Of a DNA stretch of 64,000 nucleotides, positions 33,290-42,370 are shown one piece after another. The DNA is taken from the NCBI GenBank assembly GCA_020639075.1, contig JACKHI010000001.1, forward strand, positions 2,418,001 to 2,482,000. The letters run 5' to 3'. The notes beneath the pieces are model-generated. The model had not been told where the DNA came from and did not search any database. It saw only the letters and a list, made by a program, of their open reading frames with translations. The DNA is from Phycisphaerales bacterium (GTDB lineage Bacteria; Planctomycetota; Phycisphaerae; UBA1845; UTPLA1). Position numbers and translations under genes: made by a program. Within the stretch, counting starts at the first letter, position 1; every line of letters starts with the position of its first letter.

Positions 33290-35921
33290 TTGGCAGCACA
33301 CTGAGCCGACGCCCGAAGTGATCGAGGCGGCCCTCGAAGCCCTGCATCGCGGATCGCCCGGCGCTTTCGATCTTCTGCTCGACCCGATCGCGGACGGTAG
33401 TTCGGGGATCTGCAGTCTCTTCTCGGAAATAACGTCGCCCGCGCCGTTCGACGTCGCGCCGCCGACGATTCCCGGCTACACGATCGATCGCATTCTCGCC
33501 GCCGGCGGCATGGGGGTCATCTTCGCCGCCCAGCAATCCGGTACGCGCCGGCCAGTCGCCGTGAAAGTCATCCGCGGCGGTTTCGGCGGCGGAGCGCCGA
33601 TGGACCGGCTGTTTCGGCGTGAAGTCGAAACCCTCGTCCGGTTGCGACATCCGAACATCGCCAACCTCTACGACGCCGGCACGACGCGCGAGGGCGCCCC
33701 GTTCTTCGCGATGGAGCTGATCGACGGCCGCACCCTCAAGGATTTCATGATCGATGCGGGCGATGTCGACCTTCGAACCGATGAAGGTCGAACCGCGATC
33801 CGCCGATTCATCGACGTCTGCCGCGCCATGACCCACGCCCATCAGCGCGGCGTCATTCACTGCGACCTCAAGCCCACCAACATCATGATCGCCGCCGACG
33901 GCACGCCCAAGGTCCTCGACTTCGGTCTCAGCCGACTGATCGATCCGGAAGTCTCGACGATCGCGGCGACGACGAGCCATCGACTCGTCGGAACGCTGGC
34001 CTACATGAGCCCCGAACAGGTCAACGGGCCGATCGGCGAATTGGACGTCCGCAGCGACGTCTATTCCCTCGGCGTCATGCTGTACGAACTCGTCTGCGGT
34101 CAGCCGCCCTATCGCGTCAGCGGCTCGGCGATTCCCGCAGCGATACGCATGATCTGCGAAACCGAGCCGAAGCGGCCCGCCTCCGTTCGCCCGGCGCTGA
34201 AAGGCGATCTCGACGCAATCGTCATGAAGGCGCTCGAAAAGGACCCCGATCAACGCTACCAAAGCGCGGGCGAACTGGCCGACGATCTCGAACGGACGCT
34301 GCGCGGCGAGCCGATCGAAGCCCGGGCGGACCGGTTCTATCTCCTGCGCCGCACGATGTATCGCTATCGCGTCCATGCCATGGTCGCCGTCGCTTTCCTC
34401 GCCGTGCTCGCAACCGCAACCGGCGTGAGCAGCTGGTTCTGGTATCGCGCCAACCAGGAAGCGAAACGCGCCCACAAGGTCGGCAACACAGCCATCTCGA
34501 CGCTGGGCGAACTGATGGATGAGATCTACGAACTCAGCATGGAAATGAGCAATCAGCCCCTGCGATTCAAGCGACTCGATGCGCAGCTTCAGAGACTTAC
34601 CGCCGCGATCGACATGGACCCGCAATTGCAGTTCGTCACATGGACATTGCTCGACACGCAGGGCCGCGTCGCGTACGCGAAAGGCGACTGGTCCCGCGCC
34701 GAGGAACTGTTTGAGCAACTGCTCGAAACGGCCCCGGCGGATTCCGAATGGGCCACAGACGCTCACGTCGAACTCTGCGGTCTGTTGCCGGCGGAGGAAG
34801 CGAAGCCGCACTACGAAGCGTGCCTTCCACTCGACCTGACGCGGAGGCAACGACACCGCGTGACGCAGTTGTATGCGACCTGCCTGATGGAGGAGCGACG
34901 GTTCGCAGAGGCGCTGGAGGTATTGGAGTCGACACAGGGCCTGGTGTCCGACATACGCAGGCGAATCGTCGTCGCTCGCGCCTATGACGGACTCGGGCAG
35001 ACCGATGAAGCGAACCGGCAGTTCCGCCAGATCTTAGAGTACGCGGAATTCAGAGTCTCGAAGAACCCCAAGCAGTACTACCACAAGTACTACCTGCTGC
35101 TAGCCCAGGTGGCGCTGGCCGACTCGTGCTTTCACATGGGGAATATCGACGAAGCACTTGAAATCGCGAAGACGGCGGCAGTCCATGCCGATCATGTGCT
35201 CGAGCTGAAACCTCGATACTCACCGGCGATGATCGCAACGTACCGCGTGAACAAGATCCTCTGCGACATTTACCTCGATCGCGGAGATTTCCGGCTGGCG
35301 TGGGAAGCCCAATACCTAATGTCCCTCAATATCGGCCGTGTGCAATTTCTCGATCAGGATAAATCCCGATGGCACATCGAACAGGCGGATACGCAATATA
35401 ACGGAGCCAGGACGGCATTCGCGCTGAACAACCTGGACGGAGCCGAGCTGCGCGCGATGGCTGCCATCGCCGCACTCGGCTCGGTGAGCGAACGCAGGCG
35501 TCCGCCCGAGTCGGAATTCAACGAGCGAATGTTTCGATACGAGGGACTGCTTGATGAGATTGCCTGTGCCCGCGAGCGGGACGATCTGCCGCTCGAGCAA
35601 CGCCGCAAGTGCCTCGAAACCTATCTCCAGATTCGGGAGGACCGTCCGGATCAAGTGCACACGGAAGAAGCGATCATCTTGACAGCGCTCGATCTCGCCG
35701 CCGGCCAGCGGGCCGAAACCGGGTCTGCCGCTCCGGAAGTCATATCAATAGCTCAAGACGCGCTGTACAGAATTCTGGCGATGGGCGACAGAGCAAATCG
35801 AGCCGACGCATTGCTTGAACTGATCGACAACGAAGTCAGCCGGAATCCAGATCAGACGACTCTGCAAACAGCCGAGTTTCGAGTGCATGACAGTGATGCC
35901 ATACTTCGGCAATTCGATTGA
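33273..35921 (+). CDS. Transmembrane Ser/Thr protein kinase with TPR-like C-terminus
   Basis: 882 residues. Residues ~66-345 are a Hanks-type kinase: glycine-rich loop AAGGMGVIFAA, VAVKVI (K98), the catalytic loop HCDLKPTN (D198), DFG (D216), and SPEQVNG in the activation region. The HRD arginine is replaced by Cys (HCD), as in RD-minus kinases. One membrane helix (VHAMVAVAFLAVLATATGV, ~366-384) separates it from a ~490-residue helical region with TPR-like repeats (ELFEQLLETAPADSEWA, ARAYDGLGQTDEANRQF), likely outside the cytoplasm. GGAGG precedes the ATG inside the sigma gene. It probably controls the upstream ECF sigma factor. Confidence 0.93.
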   Translation: MNLHPDWQHTEPTPEVIEAALEALHRGSPGAFDLLLDPIADGSSGICSLFSEITSPAPFDVAPPTIPGYTIDRILAAGGMGVIFAAQQSGTRRPVAVKVIRGGFGGGAPMDRLFRREVETLVRLRHPNIANLYDAGTTREGAPFFAMELIDGRTLKDFMIDAGDVDLRTDEGRTAIRRFIDVCRAMTHAHQRGVIHCDLKPTNIMIAADGTPKVLDFGLSRLIDPEVSTIAATTSHRLVGTLAYMSPEQVNGPIGELDVRSDVYSLGVMLYELVCGQPPYRVSGSAIPAAIRMICETEPKRPASVRPALKGDLDAIVMKALEKDPDQRYQSAGELADDLERTLRGEPIEARADRFYLLRRTMYRYRVHAMVAVAFLAVLATATGVSSWFWYRANQEAKRAHKVGNTAISTLGELMDEIYELSMEMSNQPLRFKRLDAQLQRLTAAIDMDPQLQFVTWTLLDTQGRVAYAKGDWSRAEELFEQLLETAPADSEWATDAHVELCGLLPAEEAKPHYEACLPLDLTRRQRHRVTQLYATCLMEERRFAEALEVLESTQGLVSDIRRRIVVARAYDGLGQTDEANRQFRQILEYAEFRVSKNPKQYYHKYYLLLAQVALADSCFHMGNIDEALEIAKTAAVHADHVLELKPRYSPAMIATYRVNKILCDIYLDRGDFRLAWEAQYLMSLNIGRVQFLDQDKSRWHIEQADTQYNGARTAFALNNLDGAELRAMAAIAALGSVSERRRPPESEFNERMFRYEGLLDEIACARERDDLPLEQRRKCLETYLQIREDRPDQVHTEEAIILTALDLAAGQRAETGSAAPEVISIAQDALYRILAMGDRANRADALLELIDNEVSRNPDQTTLQTAEFRVHDSDAILRQFD

Positions 35922-35988
35922 GATGCAGCACGTCCGGCCGCGGCACGACGGTACACAACCCCGAGCCGCACTGCACCGGCAACCTGCC

Positions 35989-36909
35989 TTACGGCTTGAC
36001 GTCCGCATGAGTCGATTCGCCGCCGTTCATCTTCGGCGCTTGGACCCTCTCATAAGCACGAACCAGCGCCAGGATCAGCGGTGTATCCTCGCTATCGCGC
36101 GGAAAGGCGAAGACGGCCGTCGCATTCTGCTTCATCACCAACGATATGGACATCTTCATCGTCTTGATAATCGGCTTACCGACGTCGAGCGGAACGCCGT
36201 CAATGGGCTCGCGCCCGATCATGTAGCGATACTGGAACTTCATGGGATCGAATCGAATCGCACCGTCCTCCTGAAGCGCGACGTTCACTTCAAACGCCGA
36301 TCCTTCCGCCATGCTCATCTGATCGTCGCCCTCGCCGCCTGTCCACTTCAGTCGAAGGCAATCCGCGCTCTCCTTCTCCAGGTAGGCTCGTTCCATGCCA
36401 CTCGTAAAAGACGCCCCCTGGCCGGAAAACAGCAAAAGTCGGGGTGATGCGATCGCTTTCAGAAACTCCAGACCATCCGGCACGTCGGCCTCATCGCGTG
36501 GCGACGATCCTGTCGGTATCCTGTCCGGGCTGACAGACTTTCCTTCGAGCCTGAAGTCTACAAGGCCGGGCAGCACAACGCCTTCGAATGCCCCCCCTTC
36601 CGTCGCAGCGCCCGGTCGGCCGAATTCACGCTGCGTCGAGCGATCCGTGCTGACGTCGCGCATCGCATTCCGCGGCTCCAGACGAATCGCGTCCGTCTCC
36701 ATCACAGGCAGTTTCTCCTGCCCGCCCGACGGCGGATAGCCTTCGATCAGCACCTTCAGCTTTGTCGTGTCGACCTGGACGTAGCGGACCTCGACGAAGA
36801 TCTCCGGCACTCGATCGACGTCGTCGGGCGCCGCGACGCTCGGCGGTTCGGCAAGCGCGCCGGCGAGAACGAACATCACGTTGACGGCAGTGACATAGGC
36901 AAGGGTCAT
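35989..36909 (-). CDS. Secreted hypothetical protein of a sigma/anti-sigma operon
   Basis: 306 residues. The ATG at 36909 overlaps the end of the anti-sigma-like gene by 4 bp. An N-terminal signal peptide (TLAYVTAVNVMFVLAGALA) is followed by VPEIFVEVRYVQVDTTKLKVL, a strand pattern like the secretin-type domains found in planctomycete proteins. The remainder has no recognised domain. The position as third gene after sigma and anti-sigma genes suggests that it is an output or a sensor in the envelope. Converges with the kinase gene. Confidence 0.72.
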   Translation of the reverse strand: MTLAYVTAVNVMFVLAGALAEPPSVAAPDDVDRVPEIFVEVRYVQVDTTKLKVLIEGYPPSGGQEKLPVMETDAIRLEPRNAMRDVSTDRSTQREFGRPGAATEGGAFEGVVLPGLVDFRLEGKSVSPDRIPTGSSPRDEADVPDGLEFLKAIASPRLLLFSGQGASFTSGMERAYLEKESADCLRLKWTGGEGDDQMSMAEGSAFEVNVALQEDGAIRFDPMKFQYRYMIGREPIDGVPLDVGKPIIKTMKMSISLVMKQNATAVFAFPRDSEDTPLILALVRAYERVQAPKMNGGESTHADVKP

Positions 36910-37310
36910 TCCTGATCTCCATGACGGCCAACTTGCGTGGACCATCGCGTAATGTCGACGCGCGACTTTGCTCGCTCGCCCGTCGGCCGTGAAAAGAACT
37001 CTGTCTGAATCACAAATTGCGGCTGGCGCGTTGGGCGCGCAGGAGTCAATTGATCGGGCGCAGTCGTCGTTTCCGCACCTGGCTTGCCGCCGCCCGCCTT
37101 CAACATCAGCGCCGTCCCTGTCGCGCTGAGCAATCCCACAAGGAGGCACGCCGCCGCCGCGAAACCGACGCTGATCGGTCGTCGCCAGAATGCCGGAGCC
37201 GTGGGTCTTGCCGCGGCGATGCGTTGTCGCACACGTTCCACGTCATCCGGCCGTGGCTTCATCAGCGGCACTTCGGCGAGCAGTTTCTCGATTTCGTCAT
37301 GCGGCGTCAT
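36906..37310 (-). CDS. Anti-sigma-factor-like membrane protein
   Basis: 134 residues. A short cytoplasmic N-terminal region (MTPHDEIEKLLAEVPLMKPR) precedes one membrane helix (ISVGFAAAACLLVGLLSATG), then a ~70-residue exported tail. The size, topology and position directly after an ECF sigma gene (14-bp overlap) make it the probable cognate anti-sigma factor, although the ZAS zinc motif (HxxxCxxC) is absent. The call is by inference from context. Confidence 0.7.
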   Translation of the reverse strand: MTPHDEIEKLLAEVPLMKPRPDDVERVRQRIAAARPTAPAFWRRPISVGFAAAACLLVGLLSATGTALMLKAGGGKPGAETTTAPDQLTPARPTRQPQFVIQTEFFSRPTGERAKSRVDITRWSTQVGRHGDQE

Positions 37311-37818
37311 CGATGCGCTCCCGATGGAATTTTCTCATGGCTTCCAGCCCCCTTCGATAGTGCGTGGCGATTGTGCCCTGCGGCGCGGCCAGGATGTCCG
37401 CGATTTCGGCGAACGTGAGTTGAGCGTAGACCTTCAACACGATGACCTCCCGTTCGGCCGGCTTCAATTGCGAGAGCGCCAGCTGGACATATTCGGCCGC
37501 GTGCCGCTGCGCCTCATTCTTCGCGGCCCCGATATCGACGATTGACTCGCAGGCAGGACCCAGCGGTTCGCTCTTCGGCAGCCGTCGCCGCCGCCGCAAT
37601 TGATCGATCGCCGCGTTGCGAATTGCCCGCACGCAGAACGCGAGCGGCGCGTCAGCGGAAATCCCTCGCTCGACGAATCGGACGAGTACGTCTTGCACGA
37701 GATCGAGGGCCTCGTCGGTATTCCCCAGCCACGCGATCGCGACGGTGCACAATCGACGATGTTCCGTTTCGAAGAACCTCGCCCAATATTCGCCGTCTTG
37801 TCGTGTGGCGTCATTCAA
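37297..37818 (-). CDS. ECF RNA polymerase sigma factor
   Basis: 173 residues with a TTG start. Region 2 is FFETEHRRLCTVAIAWLGNTDEALDLVQDVLVRFVE and region 4 is LSQLKPAEREVIVLKVYAQLTFAEIADILAAPQGTIATHYRRGLEAM. First gene of a three-gene operon whose members overlap by 14 bp and 4 bp, which implies translational coupling. Likely controlled by the membrane protein encoded next. Confidence 0.92.
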   Translation of the reverse strand: MNDATRQDGEYWARFFETEHRRLCTVAIAWLGNTDEALDLVQDVLVRFVERGISADAPLAFCVRAIRNAAIDQLRRRRRLPKSEPLGPACESIVDIGAAKNEAQRHAAEYVQLALSQLKPAEREVIVLKVYAQLTFAEIADILAAPQGTIATHYRRGLEAMRKFHRERIDDAA

Positions 37819-37977
37819 CCCGGTTCGATGCCTCGACTACCTGAATCGCCAGCGGCGACGAGTATTGGTGCCATTCCGATGGTATAGACGAACGCCGCAG
37901 GCGACGTTATTCACGCAAACCAGGCAATTTCTTTGGTCGTTCCAGCCCCGACAGCCAATTCTCCGACTTTAGTATAC

Positions 37978-39894
37978 ATGGAATCCGCCGATCAACGACC
38001 GCCGGAAACGCGACGCAGCCTGATCGTCCATGCCGACGATCTCGGTTTATCACAGTCCTTCAATGACGGAATCCGCATCGCCGCGACGCAGGGGCATCTG
38101 ACGAGCACCTGCATCCGCGTTAATGGAACGGCCTATGACGCGGCTGTCGGAGAAGTGATCCCGGCGTGCCCGAATCTCGGCGTCGGACTCCACTTGAACA
38201 TCGTCGAGGGCCGCAGCACGCGGCAACGCATCGGCCGAAATGAAACCCTCTGCGACGCCGACGGCGCCTATCGCCACAAGTTCGTCGCGCTCTGGCGGCG
38301 TTCCGGAAGCAAGCAACTCCGGCAGGAGATCGAGGCCGACTATCGGGATCAGATCGAACGGGCGCTCGGCGATCTCGGGGCCGTCGATCATCTCAACTCC
38401 CATCAGCACAGCCATGGAATTCCTGCCATCTTCGAAATCGTCTGCAGGCTCGCCCGGGAATACGGCATCCCCTTCGTTCGCGTGCCGCGCGAAAAACCGC
38501 ACGTCGTCCGCTCGCTTTCTTATCACCTGCACGACTGGTATGCGGCCAACCTCGTCAAGATCGGCCTGCTCAACACGATGGCGATTCGGAATCGACGCAC
38601 CGCTGCGCGACACGGCGTTGCGACGAACGACTGGTTCGTCGGCATCGGGTACACGGGCTTCATGAATTCGGCGACGATTCGCGCAGGGCTGGCGGCCGTG
38701 CCGAAGGACGCGGGCATCGTCGAATTGCTGCTGCACCCATGCGCGATCAGCGGTCAGCCCGACGAAGTGTTTCTCGACGCCGACCTGCGTGACTACGTGA
38801 TTCAGCCCGCGCGGCGCGAAGAGTTGCGCACGCTCTGCAACGATGCCCTGTTTGCGGAGATCGCCTCCGCGGGCTGGAACAAAGCATGCTACCGATGCCT
38901 GTCAATGGATCCGCTCGGCGACACACTCTCCGGCGATCCGGACAGGATCGACGCGCGCGCCGCCAAGCCGACCATCATCAACCGCCCAATCGGCTGTACC
39001 GGCCACGGAGCTGCACGGGCGATCGGCGAGACGGCCCCCGCATCCGTTCGCGTTTCCATTAGCCCTCAAACCGACACCGGGCCTTCGGCGACGATATCGT
39101 TGCGACCGCCGTTGCGCGCATTCATCATGCTGGATGAGACGCCCTTTCATCATCCTGCATACCTGGCGCGGCTCATCAACGAGTGCGAGCACCTCGACAT
39201 CGTCGGAGCGGCTGTCGTGCATCTGCCGGGCGGCGGTCCACTCCAACGATACATGATTCGCCAGTGGCGACAGATGGGCGTCGTGCAATTCGGACGACTG
39301 GGCGTGAAGTCCGTCGCCGGTCGTTTGATGGGACGAATGCCGACGTTCATTCGCGGCAACAGGGAGGGATCGGTTCGAGGCGTCTGCCGGCGATATGGCA
39401 TCCCCTATCGCGTCGTGAGCAAAGTGAACACACCCGAATTCCACGATTACGCCCGATCCTTCGATCCCGACGTGATCGTCTCGTCGTGCACGCCGATCTT
39501 CAAGCGGGAGTTGCTCAACCTGCCCAATGTGGCGTGCATCAACCGGCACTCGTCGCTCTTGCCGACGTTCGGCGGCATACTGCCTGTGTTCCGTGCCGTC
39601 CAGATGGGAGAAAAATACACGGGCGCGAGCGTGCATCGAATGACGCCCGAAATCGACGGCGGCGAAGTCCTCTCCAGAAAGTGGCTGCCGATCTTCCCCG
39701 GCGATACGCTCGCACGGTTGTACCAACTCTGCTTCGTGCTCAGCTTCGAGGCGACATACGACGCGGCCGCTTTTCTCCGAAACGAAGCGTCGTCGCGCTC
39801 GGCGCCGCGCGCGGGACTGGAAAAGAGCTACTTCAGCTATCCGACGCGCGAAGATTGGAAGGCATTCGCCGACGCGGGCGGCCGTTTCATCTGA
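37978..39894 (+). CDS. YdjC-type deacetylase fused to a formyltransferase
   Basis: 638 residues from ATG at 37978 (a GTG at 37933 is possible). Residues ~14-290 are a YdjC/ChbG (HpnK-like) carbohydrate deacetylase: metal-binding HADDLG (D20, D21) and HLNSHQHSHG (H142, H144), LLLHPCA near 252. A variable ~80-residue linker follows. Residues ~379-600 match the formyltransferase (methionyl-tRNA formyltransferase/ArnA-like) N-domain: DPDVIVSSCTPIFKRELLNL, NRHSSLLPTFGG with N522 and H524, and IDGGEVL with D560, which together supply the N-H-D catalytic set. I infer removal of an N-acetyl group followed by N-formylation of the same amino sugar. The substrate is unknown. The gene stands alone. Confidence 0.85.
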   Translation: MESADQRPPETRRSLIVHADDLGLSQSFNDGIRIAATQGHLTSTCIRVNGTAYDAAVGEVIPACPNLGVGLHLNIVEGRSTRQRIGRNETLCDADGAYRHKFVALWRRSGSKQLRQEIEADYRDQIERALGDLGAVDHLNSHQHSHGIPAIFEIVCRLAREYGIPFVRVPREKPHVVRSLSYHLHDWYAANLVKIGLLNTMAIRNRRTAARHGVATNDWFVGIGYTGFMNSATIRAGLAAVPKDAGIVELLLHPCAISGQPDEVFLDADLRDYVIQPARREELRTLCNDALFAEIASAGWNKACYRCLSMDPLGDTLSGDPDRIDARAAKPTIINRPIGCTGHGAARAIGETAPASVRVSISPQTDTGPSATISLRPPLRAFIMLDETPFHHPAYLARLINECEHLDIVGAAVVHLPGGGPLQRYMIRQWRQMGVVQFGRLGVKSVAGRLMGRMPTFIRGNREGSVRGVCRRYGIPYRVVSKVNTPEFHDYARSFDPDVIVSSCTPIFKRELLNLPNVACINRHSSLLPTFGGILPVFRAVQMGEKYTGASVHRMTPEIDGGEVLSRKWLPIFPGDTLARLYQLCFVLSFEATYDAAAFLRNEASSRSAPRAGLEKSYFSYPTREDWKAFADAGGRFI

Positions 39895-40000
39895 TCCACA
39901 ATGTCGCAGTGTCAGAGTGGAGTGATGTCCAGCGTTCGCGAGGAATGCCGTCAACAATTCGTGCCGCTGCCGATCCCTGCTCAACGTCGCTGCGCGAGCG

Positions 40001-41734
40001 TTACGTACCCTCGCCTATCCAGGCATGACGCGCAACAACGACGGCGGCGAATCTACTAAATAAGGCCTGCATGGCATCTCGCTTGGCGACGTCGGCCTTA
40101 CGATAATCGTCAGCGTATGGACTGAACGGCAGTTCGACCTCACGCGTACCGTCATTCGCTCGCACGATGACAACGTAGTCCTGCACGCTGCCGTCCGCAT
40201 TCGTGATGGCGTCAGCCTCGCATCCGGAAACCGCCTGGATGGGGATCCGGATTCGCCTGGAATCACCTTCGAACAGGATCTCGCCGCGCTGCCTATCGAT
40301 ACGAAGCAGGCCGGCGACCTTCTTTTCCACGGGTTTGATCTTGTGCCAGTTCGCGCGCGGAATGATCTGGACGAAATGAACGCCCTCGGCATCGGGCTCC
40401 ACGATCCGCCCCGGTCTTTTCTCGATATAGTCGCACAAGAGCTGATACACGAATCGATCAAACGACGGAGGCACTCCGCGCTTCGTCACGAACCAACCGT
40501 ATGCCACGCTCGCAACGCCGAGGACGACGCAGCTCCACGCCAGGACCGCCGGACAGCCCTCCCAGATCACGAACGTCGAAGCCGGATCGATGATCGGCCA
40601 TGCCAACATGAACCCGACAATCAACGACACAAGGCCGCCGAACAGCGCGAGCAATCCCATTGATTGGAGAAAAAGCCCTTTGAGTGCCACAAACCCACGC
40701 GGGTTCGATTCGCCTTCAATTTCCTCGATCGCGATTCGCTTCCCATCCAATTCAACGCGTAACGACGCTGCCTCGGCCTTCCTGGCATCGCGAACGCTGG
40801 CCTCCACGCCTCGAACGACATCGCTGTCCGCAGCCCCTTTCAGCTCCTGGAAAAGCGGCGACAGTTCAGCCGCCTCTGCCGACGACAACCGGCGATCGCG
40901 GATCAGTGAACGATTTGTGTCCTCGTACGCAATGCCGAGCGCAGAACCCGCGTTGCTCGTTGGCTTGACGCTCAGGTAAACAGGGCAAGGGCCATCGGCA
41001 TTCATTCGCACCTCGCCACAATACGCCGCCAGAAGCAGTGCCCCCGGCTTTCCCGTCTGAATGCTCGTCGGCGTCAGATTCCGGATTTCATCCCAACGCC
41101 CCGCATCCACCATCGACGCCATGTCCGACGCCCGGTCGACCGCATACGCAACTTTGGACTGTCGCATCCATTGCTTACACGACTCACAAAAGGGTCGCTG
41201 AGCGCGCGGCCACGCGAATGCAATCGGGAAGGCCAACATCAGCACGATCTCGAACCCGAAACCGCCCCAGTTCAGGTAGCGTCGCATACCCAGTGTCGGC
41301 GCATACTCACGAGACTCAGGAACGTACGACGGTCTCGAAACGTCCGTGTCCATGCGAAAAGCGATGTAGTCAGGGAGCACGTCAAGACGTGTGATCGATG
41401 ACAATCCAGTGTTCCAGACCAGATCCAGATGATATTGCCCGAGATAGACCGTCAATGCGGACAAGACGCCGACAACGACGGCGAGCCATGGATTCCGCCA
41501 GCGTCCATGACTGATGAGCAGCACGAGTGGAACCGACAGGATCATCGACGCAAAAATCGGCATGGCCAGTTCGAGATACCAGCCCATATGGAAAACGAAG
41601 GTCAGGAACGCTGCGCAAAAGAAAATGCCAAAGCCGAGCAGGAGCAACCACGGTATCGAACGCAGAACATCGATTCGTCCTGACGGCCGATAGAGAGACA
41701 CCTCGGATTTTGCAAATTCGTCGCTGTGATCCAC
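40001..41734 (-). CDS. Large hypothetical membrane protein
   Basis: 577 residues from a GTG with AGAGGG eight bases upstream; a longer frame to 41821 is less likely. There are about four membrane helices at the N-terminus (LRSIPWLLLLGFGIFFCAAF; LELAMPIFASMILSVPLVLL; two more), a CESC motif near residue 200, and two or three helices in the middle (~355-420). The C-terminal ~150 residues are soluble and beta-rich. No known domain is recognised. It could be a planctomycete-specific membrane protein. Confidence 0.72.
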   Translation of the reverse strand: MDHSDEFAKSEVSLYRPSGRIDVLRSIPWLLLLGFGIFFCAAFLTFVFHMGWYLELAMPIFASMILSVPLVLLISHGRWRNPWLAVVVGVLSALTVYLGQYHLDLVWNTGLSSITRLDVLPDYIAFRMDTDVSRPSYVPESREYAPTLGMRRYLNWGGFGFEIVLMLAFPIAFAWPRAQRPFCESCKQWMRQSKVAYAVDRASDMASMVDAGRWDEIRNLTPTSIQTGKPGALLLAAYCGEVRMNADGPCPVYLSVKPTSNAGSALGIAYEDTNRSLIRDRRLSSAEAAELSPLFQELKGAADSDVVRGVEASVRDARKAEAASLRVELDGKRIAIEEIEGESNPRGFVALKGLFLQSMGLLALFGGLVSLIVGFMLAWPIIDPASTFVIWEGCPAVLAWSCVVLGVASVAYGWFVTKRGVPPSFDRFVYQLLCDYIEKRPGRIVEPDAEGVHFVQIIPRANWHKIKPVEKKVAGLLRIDRQRGEILFEGDSRRIRIPIQAVSGCEADAITNADGSVQDYVVIVRANDGTREVELPFSPYADDYRKADVAKRDAMQALFSRFAAVVVARHAWIGEGT

Positions 41735-41827
41735 TTGCTCGGCCCTCTGTACATGCTCGGCCCCGCGAACGAGGGCCGCTCCGGCGACTATTGTAACACA
41801 GGCAGGTGTTCGCCGTCCCACTTGCCG

Positions 41828-42229
41828 CTAGACGGCCGATTGAACCTCCATGCGCCAATCCTGCTCGATCCAATCGTCGCCAATGGGCGCAACGCGATGC
41901 ACGGCCCAGCCAGCATCACCCAATAGCGCCATCATTCGCCGGCTGCCGTCGCGATTCGTCGAATGGACGATGACCGGCGCAACGGGCGTAACCGTCGCCA
42001 GATACTCGGCCACGAGAATCCCGTCGCCCCACGCTTCCGACCCGTCCGGAGGAATCAAATCGCAATCGAGCGAAACGGCAGCGCACTCCGAACGCATCAC
42101 ATCGAATTCCGCAATCATGGCGTGAGCGTCGTACCAAAAATGCGATGCGCATCCGAGTGCGGCAGCGACTTGCGCAAAACGCTGACGGCGATCGTCGTCG
42201 TCCTCCAGGATCAGAATCGTGCGGGCCAT
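41828..42229 (-). CDS. Cyclic-phosphate-processing receiver (cREC) domain protein
   Basis: 133 residues, one domain. ILILEDDDDRRQRF, SLDCDLIPPDG, PVIVHSTNRDGSRRM and GWAVHRVAPIGDDWIEQDW match the cREC branch of response-regulator receivers, which keep the acidic pocket but are not typical phosphoacceptors. The family is predicted by comparative genomics to handle cyclic phosphates or nucleotide-derived signals. It is divergent from the GH29-GH3 gene with 141 bp between the two starts. Any regulatory link is speculative. Confidence 0.8.
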   Translation of the reverse strand: MARTILILEDDDDRRQRFAQVAAALGCASHFWYDAHAMIAEFDVMRSECAAVSLDCDLIPPDGSEAWGDGILVAEYLATVTPVAPVIVHSTNRDGSRRMMALLGDAGWAVHRVAPIGDDWIEQDWRMEVQSAV

Positions 42230-42370
42230 GACGATGGCCAGTATACCCGGAATGCTGCGCCGCAAGGGTACATATTGAAAACCTGTGCATCAATAATCCG
42301 GCGCAAACGGCGTGCGCGTTCGATACCTGCCGAACCTGCATGCCTTAGAATAGCAAACACCGGCACGGGA

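Noticed and set aside
33243..34856. 537-codon minus-strand frame opposite the kinase
   Set aside because: No domain; the kinase motifs on the plus strand explain the sequence.
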